A stretch of 64,000 bases of DNA from Psychroserpens luteolus (GTDB lineage: Bacteria; Bacteroidota; Bacteroidia; Flavobacteriales; Flavobacteriaceae), in contig NZ_JAHVXI010000005.1 of assembly GCF_021032705.1 (NCBI RefSeq), positions 236,977-300,976 of the forward strand, in the 5' to 3' direction. Made by a program: the position numbers and the translations under genes. Below are positions 7,848-17,508 of this stretch, in pieces. The notes under the pieces were generated by a model, which worked only from the letters and a program-made list of their open reading frames with translations, did not search any database and was not told where the DNA came from. Position 1 is the first letter of the stretch, and each line of letters begins with the position of its first letter.

Positions 7848-9122
7848 TCGCTTACCACTAATTAATTCAAAATACGTTTTATCAATATACTCTCTATGCT
7901 CTGGATGAGCTATATCTACTAGTGCCTTGACACGCTCTTTTATCGTTTTTCCGTATAAATTAGCAACACCATATTCGGTCACTACATAATGCACGTGAGA
8001 TCTGGTAGTGACTACACCTGCACCTGGTTTTAATGATGGAACAATCCTACTAATACCCGATTTTGTAACAGATGGCAAGGCGATGATAGCTTTCCCACCC
8101 TCACTTAACGAAGCGCCTCTAATAAAATCCATTTGACCTCCAACACCTGAATAGATATTCGGACCTATAGAATCTGCACATACTTGACCAGTGACATCCA
8201 CTTCTATAGCCGAGTTAATAGCTACCATTTTAGGGTTCTGCTTTATTATCGAAACATCGTTGGTATAATTAGAAGCCCTCATTTCTACAAACGGATTATC
8301 GTCTACATAATCATACAAACGTTTAGAACCCATTAAAAAAGTGGTTAATGCTCTTCCTCTGTTAATTCCTTTATAATTTCCATTGATAACATCATTTAAA
8401 ATTAAATCAATAACACCATCAGAGAACATTTCTGTATGTAGTCCTAGGTCTTTATGATCTGTTAAACGTGATAATACGGCATTTGGGATACTGCCTATTC
8501 CCATCTGTAATGTGCTTCTATCTTCTATCAGGTTAGCAACATAACTACCAATTCTGTTTTCAACTTCTGATGGTTCGGCCATATGATGTATAGGTAATGG
8601 CTCATCAGATTCTACAAAATAATCTACTTCAGATACATGAATAATTCCTGCTCCATGAGTTCTAGGCATTTGTGTATTGATTTGAGCGATCACATATGTT
8701 GCATTATCAATCGCAGCCAAAGTGGCCTCTACCGATACACCTAAGGAGCAATAACCATGTCTATCTGGAACGGATACATGAATTAATGCCACATCTAAAT
8801 CGATAATATTTCTTTTGAATAATAAGGGTAGCTCACTTAAAAACACAGGCGTGTACGATCCGTTTCCTGCTTTTAATGTATGTCTCACGTTCTTTCCTAT
8901 AAAAAATGAATTGACATGAAAGCTTTTACTAAGTTTTGGATCTGCATATGGTGCTTCCCCTTCGGTATGCAATTGACAAACCTCAACATTTTCTAGCTCT
9001 TCATGTCTTGCCGTCATAGCTTTTATAAGTGTTTGAGGAGCTGCAGCTGCTGCCTGAATGTACACACGACTATTAGATTTTATAACTTTTACTGCGTCTT
9101 CTGCTGTTACCGATTTATACAT
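7836..9122 (-). CDS. Acetyl-CoA hydrolase/CoA-transferase family protein (4-hydroxybutyrate CoA-transferase-like)
   Basis: Transfers CoA between short acyl groups, with acetate or acetyl-CoA as the usual partner. The length of 428 aa suits the family. LGLHTEMFSDG around residue 231 holds the glutamate that forms the glutamyl-CoA intermediate in relatives, and MGIGSIPNAV plus VVTEYGVANLYGKT are family blocks. I choose the ATG at 9122 over a possible TTG start 27 bp upstream. Substrate preference (acetate, butyrate, 4-hydroxybutyrate) cannot be read from sequence. The gene is divergent from map and convergent with the HAD gene. Confidence 0.88.
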   Translation of the reverse strand: MYKSVTAEDAVKVIKSNSRVYIQAAAAAPQTLIKAMTARHEELENVEVCQLHTEGEAPYADPKLSKSFHVNSFFIGKNVRHTLKAGNGSYTPVFLSELPLLFKRNIIDLDVALIHVSVPDRHGYCSLGVSVEATLAAIDNATYVIAQINTQMPRTHGAGIIHVSEVDYFVESDEPLPIHHMAEPSEVENRIGSYVANLIEDRSTLQMGIGSIPNAVLSRLTDHKDLGLHTEMFSDGVIDLILNDVINGNYKGINRGRALTTFLMGSKRLYDYVDDNPFVEMRASNYTNDVSIIKQNPKMVAINSAIEVDVTGQVCADSIGPNIYSGVGGQMDFIRGASLSEGGKAIIALPSVTKSGISRIVPSLKPGAGVVTTRSHVHYVVTEYGVANLYGKTIKERVKALVDIAHPEHREYIDKTYFELISGKRLAL

Positions 9123-9146
9123 GATTTCCCGTCTTTTTCTACAATA

Positions 9147-9154
9147 CAAAATTA
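9147..9154 (-). promoter_or_regulatory. -7 element of CoA-transferase promoter
   Basis: On the minus strand TAATTTTG fits TAnnTTTG, 25 bp before the ATG at 9122. A TTTGACAG lies further upstream (about 9176-9184), but the spacing of 26 bp is longer than usual. Confidence 0.4.
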
Positions 9155-9225
9155 CAGTAGAATATAAACTTAAAAACTGTCAAATATCATATTTCAGTAA
9201 AAAAGAATTACATTTTAATTTTAAG

Positions 9226-9233
9226 TATCTTTG
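9226..9233 (+). promoter_or_regulatory. -7 element of map operon promoter
   Basis: TATCTTTG exactly fits TAnnTTTG and lies 17 bp before the ATG chosen for map. This supports the shorter map start, because a longer frame would place the promoter inside the gene. Confidence 0.6.
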
Positions 9234-9249
9234 CGCATATTTTTTAGAC

Positions 9250-10068
9250 ATGATTATAGTTAAGACAAGAGAAGAAATTGAGTTAATGCGTCAAAGTGCA
9301 TTGGTCGTTTCAAAAACCTTAGGAATGCTTGCAAAAGAAGTAAAAGCAGGTGTTACAACAATGCAATTAGACAAACTTGCTGAGGATTTTATCAGAGAAC
9401 AAGGTGCTGTACCTGGTTTTTTAGGTTTGTATGATTGTCCGTCGACTTTATTATGTAGTGTAAATGAAGCTGTAGTTCATGGCCTGCCAACCAACATTCC
9501 TCTTAAAGATGGTGATATTGTCTCAATAGATTGTGGAGCGTTAATGAATGGTTTTTACGGTGATCATGCCTATACTTTTGAAATTGGAGATGTTGCTCCT
9601 GAAACAAAAAAACTAATTCAAGTGACTAAAGAATCTCTCTATGTTGGTATTGAGCAATTTAAAATAGGTAATCGCGTTGGAGATGTTGGTTATGCTATTC
9701 AACAATATTGTGAAGCACATGGTTATGGTGTTGTTAGAGAATTAGTTGGTCATGGTATAGGTCGTAAAATGCATGAAGATCCTGAAATGCCTAACTATGG
9801 TCGTAGAGGTCGTGGTAAGAAATTTATTGAAGGTATGGTTGTAGCAATAGAACCTATGATTAATGGTGGAACACATAAAGTAAAACAATTAAAAGACGGT
9901 TGGACCATTGTCACTCAAGATGGTAAGCCAAGTGTTCATTTTGAGCATGATATTGCAATTATTGATGGAAAACCAGAAATATTATCAACGTTCGCTTATG
10001 TGCATGAAGCATTAGGAATTGAAAGTGATGAAGAAGATAGGTTTAGAAAAGAAGCTCTAGTATTATAA
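9250..10068 (+). CDS. map: Type I methionine aminopeptidase
   Basis: Removes the initiator Met from nascent proteins using two metal ions. The 272-residue protein from the ATG at 9250 starts MIIVKTREEIELMR, as the family does. Metal ligands are visible in SIDCGALMNGFYGDHAYTF (two Asp), LVGHGIGRKMHEDP (His), VAIEPM (Glu) and HFEHDIAI (Glu). The reading frame is open upstream, but that part has no family similarity and would contain the -7 element. Its stop overlaps the next ATG in TAATG, so it is first in a coupled three-gene operon. Confidence 0.96.
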   Translation: MIIVKTREEIELMRQSALVVSKTLGMLAKEVKAGVTTMQLDKLAEDFIREQGAVPGFLGLYDCPSTLLCSVNEAVVHGLPTNIPLKDGDIVSIDCGALMNGFYGDHAYTFEIGDVAPETKKLIQVTKESLYVGIEQFKIGNRVGDVGYAIQQYCEAHGYGVVRELVGHGIGRKMHEDPEMPNYGRRGRGKKFIEGMVVAIEPMINGGTHKVKQLKDGWTIVTQDGKPSVHFEHDIAIIDGKPEILSTFAYVHEALGIESDEEDRFRKEALVL

Positions 10069-10385
10069 TGACTATTGAAATTTCAAATATCCCGCAAAAA
10101 GAAATCATTACAGGTTTTAAAGCACGTTTTGTTCATAGTGCACATACAACAACTGCTTTTTGGGAGGTAGAAGCAGGAGCCGAATTACCAATACACTCTC
10201 ACATTCACGAACAAATTTCTATGGTAACCGAAGGTCAATTTCAAATGACCATCGATAATGTAACTAAAGTTTATACTCCAGGAATGTTAGTCATTATACC
10301 TTCAAATATTGAACATTCAGGAAAGGCATTAACCGCATGTAAAATTACAGATGTATTTTCTCCTGTAAGGGAAGATTATAAGTAA
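10068..10385 (+). CDS. Small cupin-domain protein, 105 aa
   Basis: Single-domain cupin. The metal motif IHSHIHEQISMVTEG supplies HxHxxE ligands and the second cupin motif is around PSNIEHSG (His). The protein is about one beta barrel long and has no signal peptide. Such proteins are often sugar isomerases, dioxygenases or sensors; nothing here decides among these. It starts on the stop codon of map and its own stop overlaps the start of the methyltransferase, so expression is coupled to both. Confidence 0.85.
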   Translation: MTIEISNIPQKEIITGFKARFVHSAHTTTAFWEVEAGAELPIHSHIHEQISMVTEGQFQMTIDNVTKVYTPGMLVIIPSNIEHSGKALTACKITDVFSPVREDYK

Positions 10386-11152
10386 TGAAAAAGCTCTTCA
10401 AAATAATTTTAAATACTATACCTAGACCTTTATTAATAAGACTAAGTTATGTGGCACGCCCTATATTAGCTTTTTTGTTAAGAGGACATAAGTTTATAGA
10501 TCCTATCGATGGCAAAGGATTTAGAAGTTTTTTACCATATGGTTATGGGAATCAACGCAATAATGTACTATCACCTTCAACACTTAGTTTAGAGCGTCAC
10601 AGACTATTATGGTTATATTTAAAAAATGAGACAAGCTTTTTTTCTGCAGAAAAAAAAGTGCTGCATTTCGCACCTGAACAATGTTTTTTAAAACGTTTTA
10701 AAAAGCTCAAAAATTTGGAGTATACTACCACAGATTTAGAATCACCTATTGCCGATATCAAAGCTGATATTTGCAATCTCCCTTTTGAAGACAATAGTTA
10801 CGACATAATTTTGTGTAATCATGTTTTAGAACACATACCAAATGACACGAAAGCGATGCAAGAATTATTTCGTGTTTTAAAGCCTGGTGGTTATGGTGTA
10901 TTCCAAATTCCGCAAGACCTTTCACGAGCGCATACTTTTGAAGATAATACAATTACTGATAAAAAGGAACGCGCAAAAATCTTCGGTCAGTATGATCATG
11001 TTCGAGTTTATGGTCGTGATTATTTTGACAAATTGCGCAGTATAGGATTTAAAGTTGAAGAAGTAGACTATACCGCTCAACTTTCTAAAGAAGACATTGA
11101 AAAATATTGTTTAGCAAAAGGAGAAGTTATTCCTGTAGTCTATAAGGCTTAA
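10385..11152 (+). CDS. SAM-dependent class I methyltransferase, 255 aa
   Basis: The Methyltransf_11 core lies at about residues 90-200: HFAPEQCF is the SAM-binding first loop (degenerate GxGxG), YTTTDLESP holds the acidic residue at the end of strand 2, and DIILCNHVLEHIPND plus LKPGGYGVFQIP are motifs II and III. The N-terminal region (residues 1-60) is hydrophobic and basic and may touch the membrane. Target unknown. Last gene of the map-cupin-methyltransferase operon; its stop shares TTAA with the convergent apbE stop. Confidence 0.85.
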   Translation: MKKLFKIILNTIPRPLLIRLSYVARPILAFLLRGHKFIDPIDGKGFRSFLPYGYGNQRNNVLSPSTLSLERHRLLWLYLKNETSFFSAEKKVLHFAPEQCFLKRFKKLKNLEYTTTDLESPIADIKADICNLPFEDNSYDIILCNHVLEHIPNDTKAMQELFRVLKPGGYGVFQIPQDLSRAHTFEDNTITDKKERAKIFGQYDHVRVYGRDYFDKLRSIGFKVEEVDYTAQLSKEDIEKYCLAKGEVIPVVYKA

Positions 11153-12183
11153 TTCTCGGGGAAATTATTCAGATTTAAGACCTCTAATTCCTTGTCTTCA
11201 TTTTCAAAAATGATAAACACTTTAAATTCGGGACGTGTTTTTAAAAAGTGAGTCACTTTTTCAATTCCCATAGCCTGAAATGCAGTAGCATAGGCATCTG
11301 CAGTCATACAATCTTTAGTAATAACTGAAACACTCAAAATATTAGTTTTACTAGGATATCCTGTTTTTGTATTAATGATGTGCGTAAAACGATTCCCATT
11401 CTCATCTACTTTAAATTTTCGGTAAGTCCCAGAAGTTGCCATTGCTTCGTCTTTCAAACTTAAAGCTTTATAAACCGATTGGCCACCATCAAAACGCGGT
11501 TCGTCCAAACCAACTCTCCATGGTATATCTTTTTCCATGTTTTTACCTCTAACACGAATCTCGCCTCCTATTTCTACTAAATAGTTTTTAACGTCTTTAC
11601 GCTCTAGAAATTCTCCAATCACATCAACACCGTAACCTTTGGCAATAGCATTAAATTCTAAATATGTGTCTTTGGGTTTTAAAATCCTAATAGTTCCTGC
11701 TCTATTACGAACTAGCTCTACCTGATCTAAACCTACAGAACGCATCAAATTATCAATCGTCGTGCTATCTGTTAAAAATTTATTTTTATCAGCACCAAAA
11801 CTCCAAGCATTAACAACATTTCCAATTGTTGGATCAAAAGCGCCATCAGTATACTTATATACGTCTTTAGAAGCTAGAAAAACAGTTTCAAAATGTGTAT
11901 CAACTTTATAAGGTTCATTTCGGTTAAATTTTGAAATTTCAGAATCAGCAATATACGTAGACATCGATTGATTCACTACTGCAAACAAACTATCAAATTG
12001 TTTGGTATAGTCGATTTCAGAATGATAAATCACATTGTATGTTGTGCCAAAAACAGGTCCAGATAATTTAGTGTTTTGTGGTGTTTGAACCTCTACTTTT
12101 AGGTTGTCCTGAACAACCTCTTTAGAGTTTTCTTTACAAGAAAAGATAACAAAAAACAGCAGTAGTAGCAATAATGGTTTCAT
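11149..12183 (-). CDS. apbE: FAD:protein FMN transferase (ApbE), lipoprotein
   Basis: Attaches FMN through a phosphoester bond to threonine in target proteins such as NqrB and NqrC. The signal peptide ends in a lipobox (VIFSC), so it is anchored at the outer face of a membrane. Family motifs are MSTYIADSEISKFN, FNAIAKGYGVD, EIGGEIRVRG, THIINTKTGYP and the metal-binding DCMTADAYATAFQAMG. The 344-residue length is standard. An nqr operon lies about 9 kb away and is the obvious client. The gene begins directly after the stop of a small conserved gene (0 bp gap). Confidence 0.95.
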   Translation of the reverse strand: MKPLLLLLLFFVIFSCKENSKEVVQDNLKVEVQTPQNTKLSGPVFGTTYNVIYHSEIDYTKQFDSLFAVVNQSMSTYIADSEISKFNRNEPYKVDTHFETVFLASKDVYKYTDGAFDPTIGNVVNAWSFGADKNKFLTDSTTIDNLMRSVGLDQVELVRNRAGTIRILKPKDTYLEFNAIAKGYGVDVIGEFLERKDVKNYLVEIGGEIRVRGKNMEKDIPWRVGLDEPRFDGGQSVYKALSLKDEAMATSGTYRKFKVDENGNRFTHIINTKTGYPSKTNILSVSVITKDCMTADAYATAFQAMGIEKVTHFLKTRPEFKVFIIFENEDKELEVLNLNNFPEN

Positions 12184-12561
12184 TTAATTTAAGTTAGGTT
12201 CTAATACTTGAATGCCATTGTATTCTATAAGATAATCTTCGTTTAAATACACAGGTAAATCTTCACCGTTTGGATTCCCTAATCCTACACCAGCATATAA
12301 CACTTTGGCATCTTTATCGTAAGCATGTTTTTTAAATGTTTCCATCCAAACAACATCATAGTTATTTGGGTTTTCAGGAAGTTTGACAGCTCTCACAATC
12401 ACAAAAAAGTATTGGCTGTTTTTATCAATACAAACAAACTGCGGATGCCGTTTCAGCTTGCTGTTAATCGCAACAAATTCAAATCCGCGCTGTTCAAGAT
12501 CCTTTCCAACGTGATTCATTGCCAGATTATGAAGCTCTTGCTCTGTTAAGGGTGTACTCAT
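12184..12561 (-). CDS. Conserved small protein of unknown function next to apbE, 125 aa
   Basis: No signal peptide or membrane segment. The protein has an alpha/beta pattern with a central QFVCIDKNSQYFFVIVRAV strand pair and an Asn/Pro-rich loop. It lies immediately upstream of apbE with no gap and is surely cotranscribed with it. I recall similar flavobacterial proteins being labelled as an Nqr subunit F; nothing in the sequence supports that, since there is no iron-sulfur or flavin motif. A role linked to flavinylation or Nqr assembly is possible but only inferred from position. Confidence 0.75.
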   Translation of the reverse strand: MSTPLTEQELHNLAMNHVGKDLEQRGFEFVAINSKLKRHPQFVCIDKNSQYFFVIVRAVKLPENPNNYDVVWMETFKKHAYDKDAKVLYAGVGLGNPNGEDLPVYLNEDYLIEYNGIQVLEPNLN

Positions 12562-12581
12562 AGTGCAAAGATACGAACTTG

Positions 12582-13451
12582 CTATTTAAATCGTACAAAT
12601 TTTGAACTGTCAAATGTATAATTAGACACTGGTATTACTGCATCTTTTTTAAGTTGATACCAAGGGGAAATATTAGAATCTTCAAGATTTTTAACTAAGT
12701 GAACGCTCTGTGCTGGTGTGTTACCTTGAAACAATAAAAAACGTTTTTCTCCTTGATCATTAATGACCTCATCGCAGATCATAACAATATGTCCAGGCGT
12801 TCCTCCTTTAATGAGCATATCACCAATTTTCAATGTACTAACATCTTTAATTTCTGAAAGCTCATTATACAGTGATAATGTTCCAGAATACATATAAATC
12901 AAATTTAAATACTTGTAAAAGTTGGCTTTGGAATGATCAACACGTGCTGTTTTATTAAATGTGACTTTACTTCCATTAACCTTAGGTCGATAACCTTCAG
13001 CGTATTTATTCCATGAACAATAATGACCCGACGTAAAATTAAAGCCTATTTCATCCTTTCTATTGTTTTTCCACAGATACTCACTTCTAATTCTAATAAG
13101 CGCATCTGCACATTGTTGTAATCCGTTTTTAGGCACTGGTATCTCTAAAATTCCAATATGACCTCCTTGCCAGAAATACTCGGTATCATCGTAATTTATA
13201 ATCTTACTTCCAAAGGGCTTTAGTTTATAATTTCTGAGATAGTCTTCAAAGCTTCCTTTAGCGTATACTACACGTTTATAACCTTCAGGAACATTAACTC
13301 GTGATCGTATTGTTAGACTGTCTTTGTTAATTAAACTTGGTGTGTCTAAACTTGCTTTGAATGTATGAGCCACTCTTTTTACAGGTTTTAACTGAAATGC
13401 TAAAGCAACAAGAGACGCTAGAATGCAAATGGCAAGTGAAAATTTTTTCAT
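12582..13451 (-). CDS. DUF4846-family exported protein, 289 aa
   Basis: Resembles the DUF4846 family common in Bacteroidota. The start at ATG 13451 gives a hydrophobic signal or anchor (KFSLAICILASLVALAFQ); longer frames upstream lack a proper signal. Notable blocks are NYDDTEYFWQGGHIGILEIP, NFTSGHYCSWNKYAEGYRP and a C-terminal KGGTPGHIVMICDE with a His-containing loop. The His in GHIVMI and the Cys in HYCSWN resemble the pair in papain/NlpC-like folds, but I cannot confirm catalysis. Probably periplasmic. Confidence 0.8.
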   Translation of the reverse strand: MKKFSLAICILASLVALAFQLKPVKRVAHTFKASLDTPSLINKDSLTIRSRVNVPEGYKRVVYAKGSFEDYLRNYKLKPFGSKIINYDDTEYFWQGGHIGILEIPVPKNGLQQCADALIRIRSEYLWKNNRKDEIGFNFTSGHYCSWNKYAEGYRPKVNGSKVTFNKTARVDHSKANFYKYLNLIYMYSGTLSLYNELSEIKDVSTLKIGDMLIKGGTPGHIVMICDEVINDQGEKRFLLFQGNTPAQSVHLVKNLEDSNISPWYQLKKDAVIPVSNYTFDSSKFVRFK

Positions 13452-13504
13452 AATATCATTAACGCTAACACCTATAGCTTTGTTATTCAACAAATAAAAA
13501 AGTG

Positions 13505-13538
13505 TAAATTTAAACATTGACTATAGTGTCTTCAAAAA
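13505..13538 (-). promoter_or_regulatory. Putative promoter of the DUF4846 gene
   Basis: On the minus strand TTTTTG (13538-13533) is followed after 20 bp by TAAATTTA (13512-13505), matching -33/-7 spacing with one mismatch in the -7 element. It lies about 55 bp before the ATG at 13451 and supports that start. Confidence 0.45.
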
Positions 13539-13635
13539 TGAAATGGCACATAGTATTAATCAAACTAAAATATACTTTTAAAACTTAATACTTGATTAAG
13601 TTCACTAACAACTTACATAATTATTAAATTAAGAC

Positions 13636-15123
13636 ATGATGAGATCAAAACTATTTATTTTAATTGCTCTGACATTTTCGTTTACCAATTCGATTTTTGC
13701 GCAGACCGAAAAAGCAAAAGTTATCGAAACTACAAGTAAAGAAACCATAAAAGGACACATCTATTTTTTAGCAGATGATTTACTTAAAGGTAGAGAAACA
13801 GGAACTCCTGAAAATAAAATAGCTGCCTCATACTTGGCTAATACTATGCGAAGTTATGGTGTTCAACCTAATCCTAAAACTGGAACCTATTATCAAGATA
13901 TAAAGTTAAAACGTGTGTCTCCTCCTTCCGAAGTTAGCATAAAGATCAATACTAAAGAGATAAAAGATTATGCACTTGTATTTCCGTCTCCAATTTTTAC
14001 AGAAATTGATGATGCTGTTTACTTAAACTATGGTATGGCTGAAGATTATGAAGGAAAAAACCTAACAGGAAAAGTCATTATCATTAAAGCTGGAAGTGAA
14101 GAAAAAAAAGACACAAGAGCTGCCTTCGAATTGAGAAGAGAAAAGCAAAAATTAGCAGATGAATATGGTGTTGTTGCCATCTTAGAACTTTTAAATGCAA
14201 GTGACAATATGTGGGGATTTATTGACCATAATTTTAATACCTCAAAATTAATGATTGCTGGAGATGACAACCAAAATGACGACCAAATCTCACATGTTTG
14301 GATATTGGATAAAGATTACAATATGGCTAATGAGTTGAGCGCTTTAAAAGACATTTATACATCGGTATCTATTGGTGAAAAACAAGAAGAGATTGTTATG
14401 TCTCAAAATGTCATAGGAATGGTTGAGGGTTCAGATCCCAACCTTAAAAATGAATTTATTATTTATTCTGCGCATTATGATCATGTTGGAATTGGTACAC
14501 CAGACCAAACTGGCGATACTATCTATAATGGAGCAAGAGATAATGCTGTTGGTACAACGACAGTATTAAGTATTGCTGAGAATTTAGCTAAATATCCTAC
14601 AAAGCGTTCGGCACTATTTATATTATTTACTGGAGAAGAAAAAGGGCTCTTAGGCAGTACGTTCTATGTCGAAAATCCAGTGCTCCCTCTTAATCAAATG
14701 GTCTATTGCTTTAATAGTGATAATGCTGGCTACAATGACACCTCTTTGGCTACAATCATAGGATTACCAAGAACCACAGCTTCACAACATATTAAAGATG
14801 CTGCTACTGCTTTTGGCTTAACTGCTATTGATGATCCAGCTCCCGAACAAGGATTATTTGACCGAAGTGACAATGTGCAGTTTGCAAAAAAAGGAATTCC
14901 CGCACCAACATTTTCATTAGGGTTTAAGGCTTTTAATGGTGATGTTACCAAGTACTATCACAGACCAGGTGATGAAGCCGATAGTCTAGACTACGATTAC
15001 TTACTTAAGTTTTTTAGAGCCTATGTCTTATCTGGACGTCATATTGGAAATGATCCAAAAACTCCAACATGGACAGTAGGCGATAAATATGAAAGTGCAT
15101 CAAAAGAACTGTATAAAAACTAA
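13636..15123 (+). CDS. Secreted M28-family zinc aminopeptidase
   Basis: Exported metallopeptidase, 495 aa, with signal peptide ending in NSIFAQ. The M28 catalytic domain begins around residue 250: YSAHYDHVGIG (His and Asp), GARDNAVGTTT (bridging Asp), FTGEEKGLLGS (catalytic and ligand Glu), FNSDNAGYND (Asp), and YYHRPGDEADSLDY (last His). Between 125 and 220 lies an inserted PA-like domain. These ligands are complete, so the enzyme should be active. Substrate is probably peptides taken up from the environment. Confidence 0.92.
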   Translation: MMRSKLFILIALTFSFTNSIFAQTEKAKVIETTSKETIKGHIYFLADDLLKGRETGTPENKIAASYLANTMRSYGVQPNPKTGTYYQDIKLKRVSPPSEVSIKINTKEIKDYALVFPSPIFTEIDDAVYLNYGMAEDYEGKNLTGKVIIIKAGSEEKKDTRAAFELRREKQKLADEYGVVAILELLNASDNMWGFIDHNFNTSKLMIAGDDNQNDDQISHVWILDKDYNMANELSALKDIYTSVSIGEKQEEIVMSQNVIGMVEGSDPNLKNEFIIYSAHYDHVGIGTPDQTGDTIYNGARDNAVGTTTVLSIAENLAKYPTKRSALFILFTGEEKGLLGSTFYVENPVLPLNQMVYCFNSDNAGYNDTSLATIIGLPRTTASQHIKDAATAFGLTAIDDPAPEQGLFDRSDNVQFAKKGIPAPTFSLGFKAFNGDVTKYYHRPGDEADSLDYDYLLKFFRAYVLSGRHIGNDPKTPTWTVGDKYESASKELYKN

Positions 15124-15213
15124 AACAGTTTAAAATATATGATTGAATCCTAAGTTTAAATCTATACTTATCTAGAGTAAAAACTTAGTATCTTTATCCT
15201 ATAAGAAAGGCAT

Positions 15214-17508
15214 ATGAGTTCATCATCTTCTGAAAAGGCATTAACATCAGAAAAATTCACCGACTTAAAACTTAAAAAACCAGCTACAAATAGTGTTGGT
15301 TTACCAGCAGTTGCTTCGGCTATACAACATGCATTAAAGTACATGGATGCTAAAACAGCTTTTGAAATATCAAAAAAGATAAATCAAAAAGGTGGATTCG
15401 ATTGTCCTGGGTGTGCTTGGCCAGATCCAGACGATGAGCGTTCCTCATTAGGTGAGTATTGTGAAAATGGTCTCAAAGCCATGGCTGAAGAAGCTCAAAA
15501 TAAAACAATTGACGAGGCCTTTTTTAGCAAAAACAGCATAGATGATCTCGCAAAGTTGTCCGATTTCGACATTGGAAAATCTGGCCGATTGGCTCAGCCT
15601 ATGTATCTTTCTGAAGGCGCTACACATTACAAACCCATTAAATGGTCTGATGCCTATAAAAAAGTAGCAGAACATCTTAACACATTGAATTCGCCAGATG
15701 AGGCCATTTTCTACACCTCTGGTCGAACAAGTAACGAAGCTGCTTTCTTATATCAGTTGTTTGTTAGAGCCTATGGTACTTCTAACCTTCCTGATTGCTC
15801 AAATATGTGTCATGAAGCAAGCGGTAAAGCCTTGACCGAAACACTAGGCATTGGAAAAGGCTCAGTAAAGCTTGATGATATTTACAAAGCAGAGTTGATT
15901 TTAGTCGTAGGACAAAATCCTGCAACTAACCATCCAAGAATGCTAACTGCTCTTGAGAAATGCAAAAAGAATGGCGGAAAGATTGTAGCTATAAATCCAT
16001 TACCTGAAGCTGGTTTGATAAAGTTTGTAAATCCGCAAAGTCCACAAAAAATCATCACGGGAGGCACCAAAATTGCCGATGTATTTGCACAAGTCATGAT
16101 TAACGGAGATGTTGCTCTAGTTAAAGCTATTTTATTAAAATTGGTAGAAGCTGAAGAACATAGTAGTACTATTTTTGATCATGAATTCATTCAAAAAAAC
16201 ACGAGTTTTTATTCTGATTTTATTTCAGATCTAAATACATATGATTTTGACGAGTGTGTTAAACTTTCTGGTGTTTCAGAAGCTATTATTTTAGAGATTG
16301 TCGATTTAATTATCAATCGGGATAAAATAATTATTTGTTGGGCAATGGGACTAACACAGCATAAAAATGCCGTGGACAATATTAGAGAGTTTGTAAATAT
16401 CCTTCTTTTAAAAGGAAGTATTGGAAAAGAAGGCGCAGGAACATGTCCTGTAAGAGGGCATTCTAATGTTCAAGGTGATCGTACTGTTGGCATATGGGAA
16501 GCCGCTCCTCAAGCATTTTTAGATAAAATCGAAGCTAAATTCAATTTCAAACCACCAGTAAAGCATGGCTATCCTGTTGTAGATGCTATTAAGGCAATGC
16601 ATGAGAAAAAAGCAAAAGTCTTTTTTGGCTTGGGTGGAAATTTTATTTCTGCGGCTCCGGATACAGTATTTACTGCTCAAGCATTAGGGCACTGTAATTT
16701 AACAGTTCATGTGAGTACTAAATTAAATCGATCACATTTAGTTACAGGAAAAGAAGCACTCATTCTCCCATGTTTAGCACGCTCTGAAAAGGATATTCAA
16801 AACGGGAAGGAACAATTACAAAGTGTCGAAAACTCAATGGGAATTGTCTCATCTACTAAAGGAATACTCAAGCCGTGTTCAACCGAGCTTCAAAGTGAAG
16901 TTGCTATTGTTTGTAATATTGCTCATGAAACTTTAAAGGAAAAGTCAACAATAGACTGGCTTCGTTACATAGACAACTATGCACTCATAAGAGATGATAT
17001 TGAAGAGGTAGTTGCTGGATTTGAGGATTACAATAATAAATTGCAACGCCCTGAAGGATTCTACTTACCAAATGGTGCACGACAAGGACATTTTAAAACC
17101 GAAACAGGAAAGGCTCATTTTTCTATTAATAAATTACCCGATTGGAAATTAAAAAACGGTGAATTTATAATGACTACCATAAGAAGCCATGATCAATTCA
17201 ACACCACTATTTATGGCTTAAACGATCGTTACAGAGGTGTATTTAATGAACGTCGAATTATTTTTATGAACCCAGAAGATATGGAACATAAAGGATTGAA
17301 ATCAAAAGACATAGTTAGTATTACGTCCAAGTTTAACAATGTCATTCGAACTGCTCATAATTTTAAAGTTATTCCATATAAAATTCCCAAAAACTGTTGT
17401 GCCACTTATTTTCCAGAAGCTAATGTATTGGTACCAATAGATAGTTATGCACATACAGCAAAAACACCATCATCTAAAAGTGTTATTGTCACCATAGAAA
17501 AAACCTAA
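15214..17508 (+). CDS. FdhF/YdeP-family molybdopterin oxidoreductase
   Basis: 764-residue cytoplasmic molybdoenzyme of the YdeP branch. The N-terminus has only DCPGCAWPDP (Cys64, Cys67) instead of the four-Cys iron-sulfur binding motif of formate dehydrogenases, as is usual in YdeP proteins. Bis-MGD binding blocks are FYTSGRTSNEAAFLY, VVGQNPATNHPRM and GHSNVQGDRTVGIWE; the C-terminal dinucleotide-binding domain starts around FIMTTIRSHDQFNTTIYG. In E. coli YdeP contributes to acid resistance; the electron donor and substrate are unknown. No fdhD or molybdopterin synthesis gene is adjacent. A near-consensus -7 (TATCTTTA, 15190-15197) precedes it. Confidence 0.92.
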   Translation: MSSSSSEKALTSEKFTDLKLKKPATNSVGLPAVASAIQHALKYMDAKTAFEISKKINQKGGFDCPGCAWPDPDDERSSLGEYCENGLKAMAEEAQNKTIDEAFFSKNSIDDLAKLSDFDIGKSGRLAQPMYLSEGATHYKPIKWSDAYKKVAEHLNTLNSPDEAIFYTSGRTSNEAAFLYQLFVRAYGTSNLPDCSNMCHEASGKALTETLGIGKGSVKLDDIYKAELILVVGQNPATNHPRMLTALEKCKKNGGKIVAINPLPEAGLIKFVNPQSPQKIITGGTKIADVFAQVMINGDVALVKAILLKLVEAEEHSSTIFDHEFIQKNTSFYSDFISDLNTYDFDECVKLSGVSEAIILEIVDLIINRDKIIICWAMGLTQHKNAVDNIREFVNILLLKGSIGKEGAGTCPVRGHSNVQGDRTVGIWEAAPQAFLDKIEAKFNFKPPVKHGYPVVDAIKAMHEKKAKVFFGLGGNFISAAPDTVFTAQALGHCNLTVHVSTKLNRSHLVTGKEALILPCLARSEKDIQNGKEQLQSVENSMGIVSSTKGILKPCSTELQSEVAIVCNIAHETLKEKSTIDWLRYIDNYALIRDDIEEVVAGFEDYNNKLQRPEGFYLPNGARQGHFKTETGKAHFSINKLPDWKLKNGEFIMTTIRSHDQFNTTIYGLNDRYRGVFNERRIIFMNPEDMEHKGLKSKDIVSITSKFNNVIRTAHNFKVIPYKIPKNCCATYFPEANVLVPIDSYAHTAKTPSSKSVIVTIEKT

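Noticed and set aside
9058..9249. Longer N-terminus for methionine aminopeptidase
   Set aside because: The extension overlaps the divergent CoA-transferase gene, contains the TATCTTTG promoter element and has no family similarity.
12184..12561. Annotating the 125-aa gene as Nqr subunit F
   Set aside because: No ferredoxin Cys motif, FAD or NADH motif; the true nqrF is at 21406-22716.
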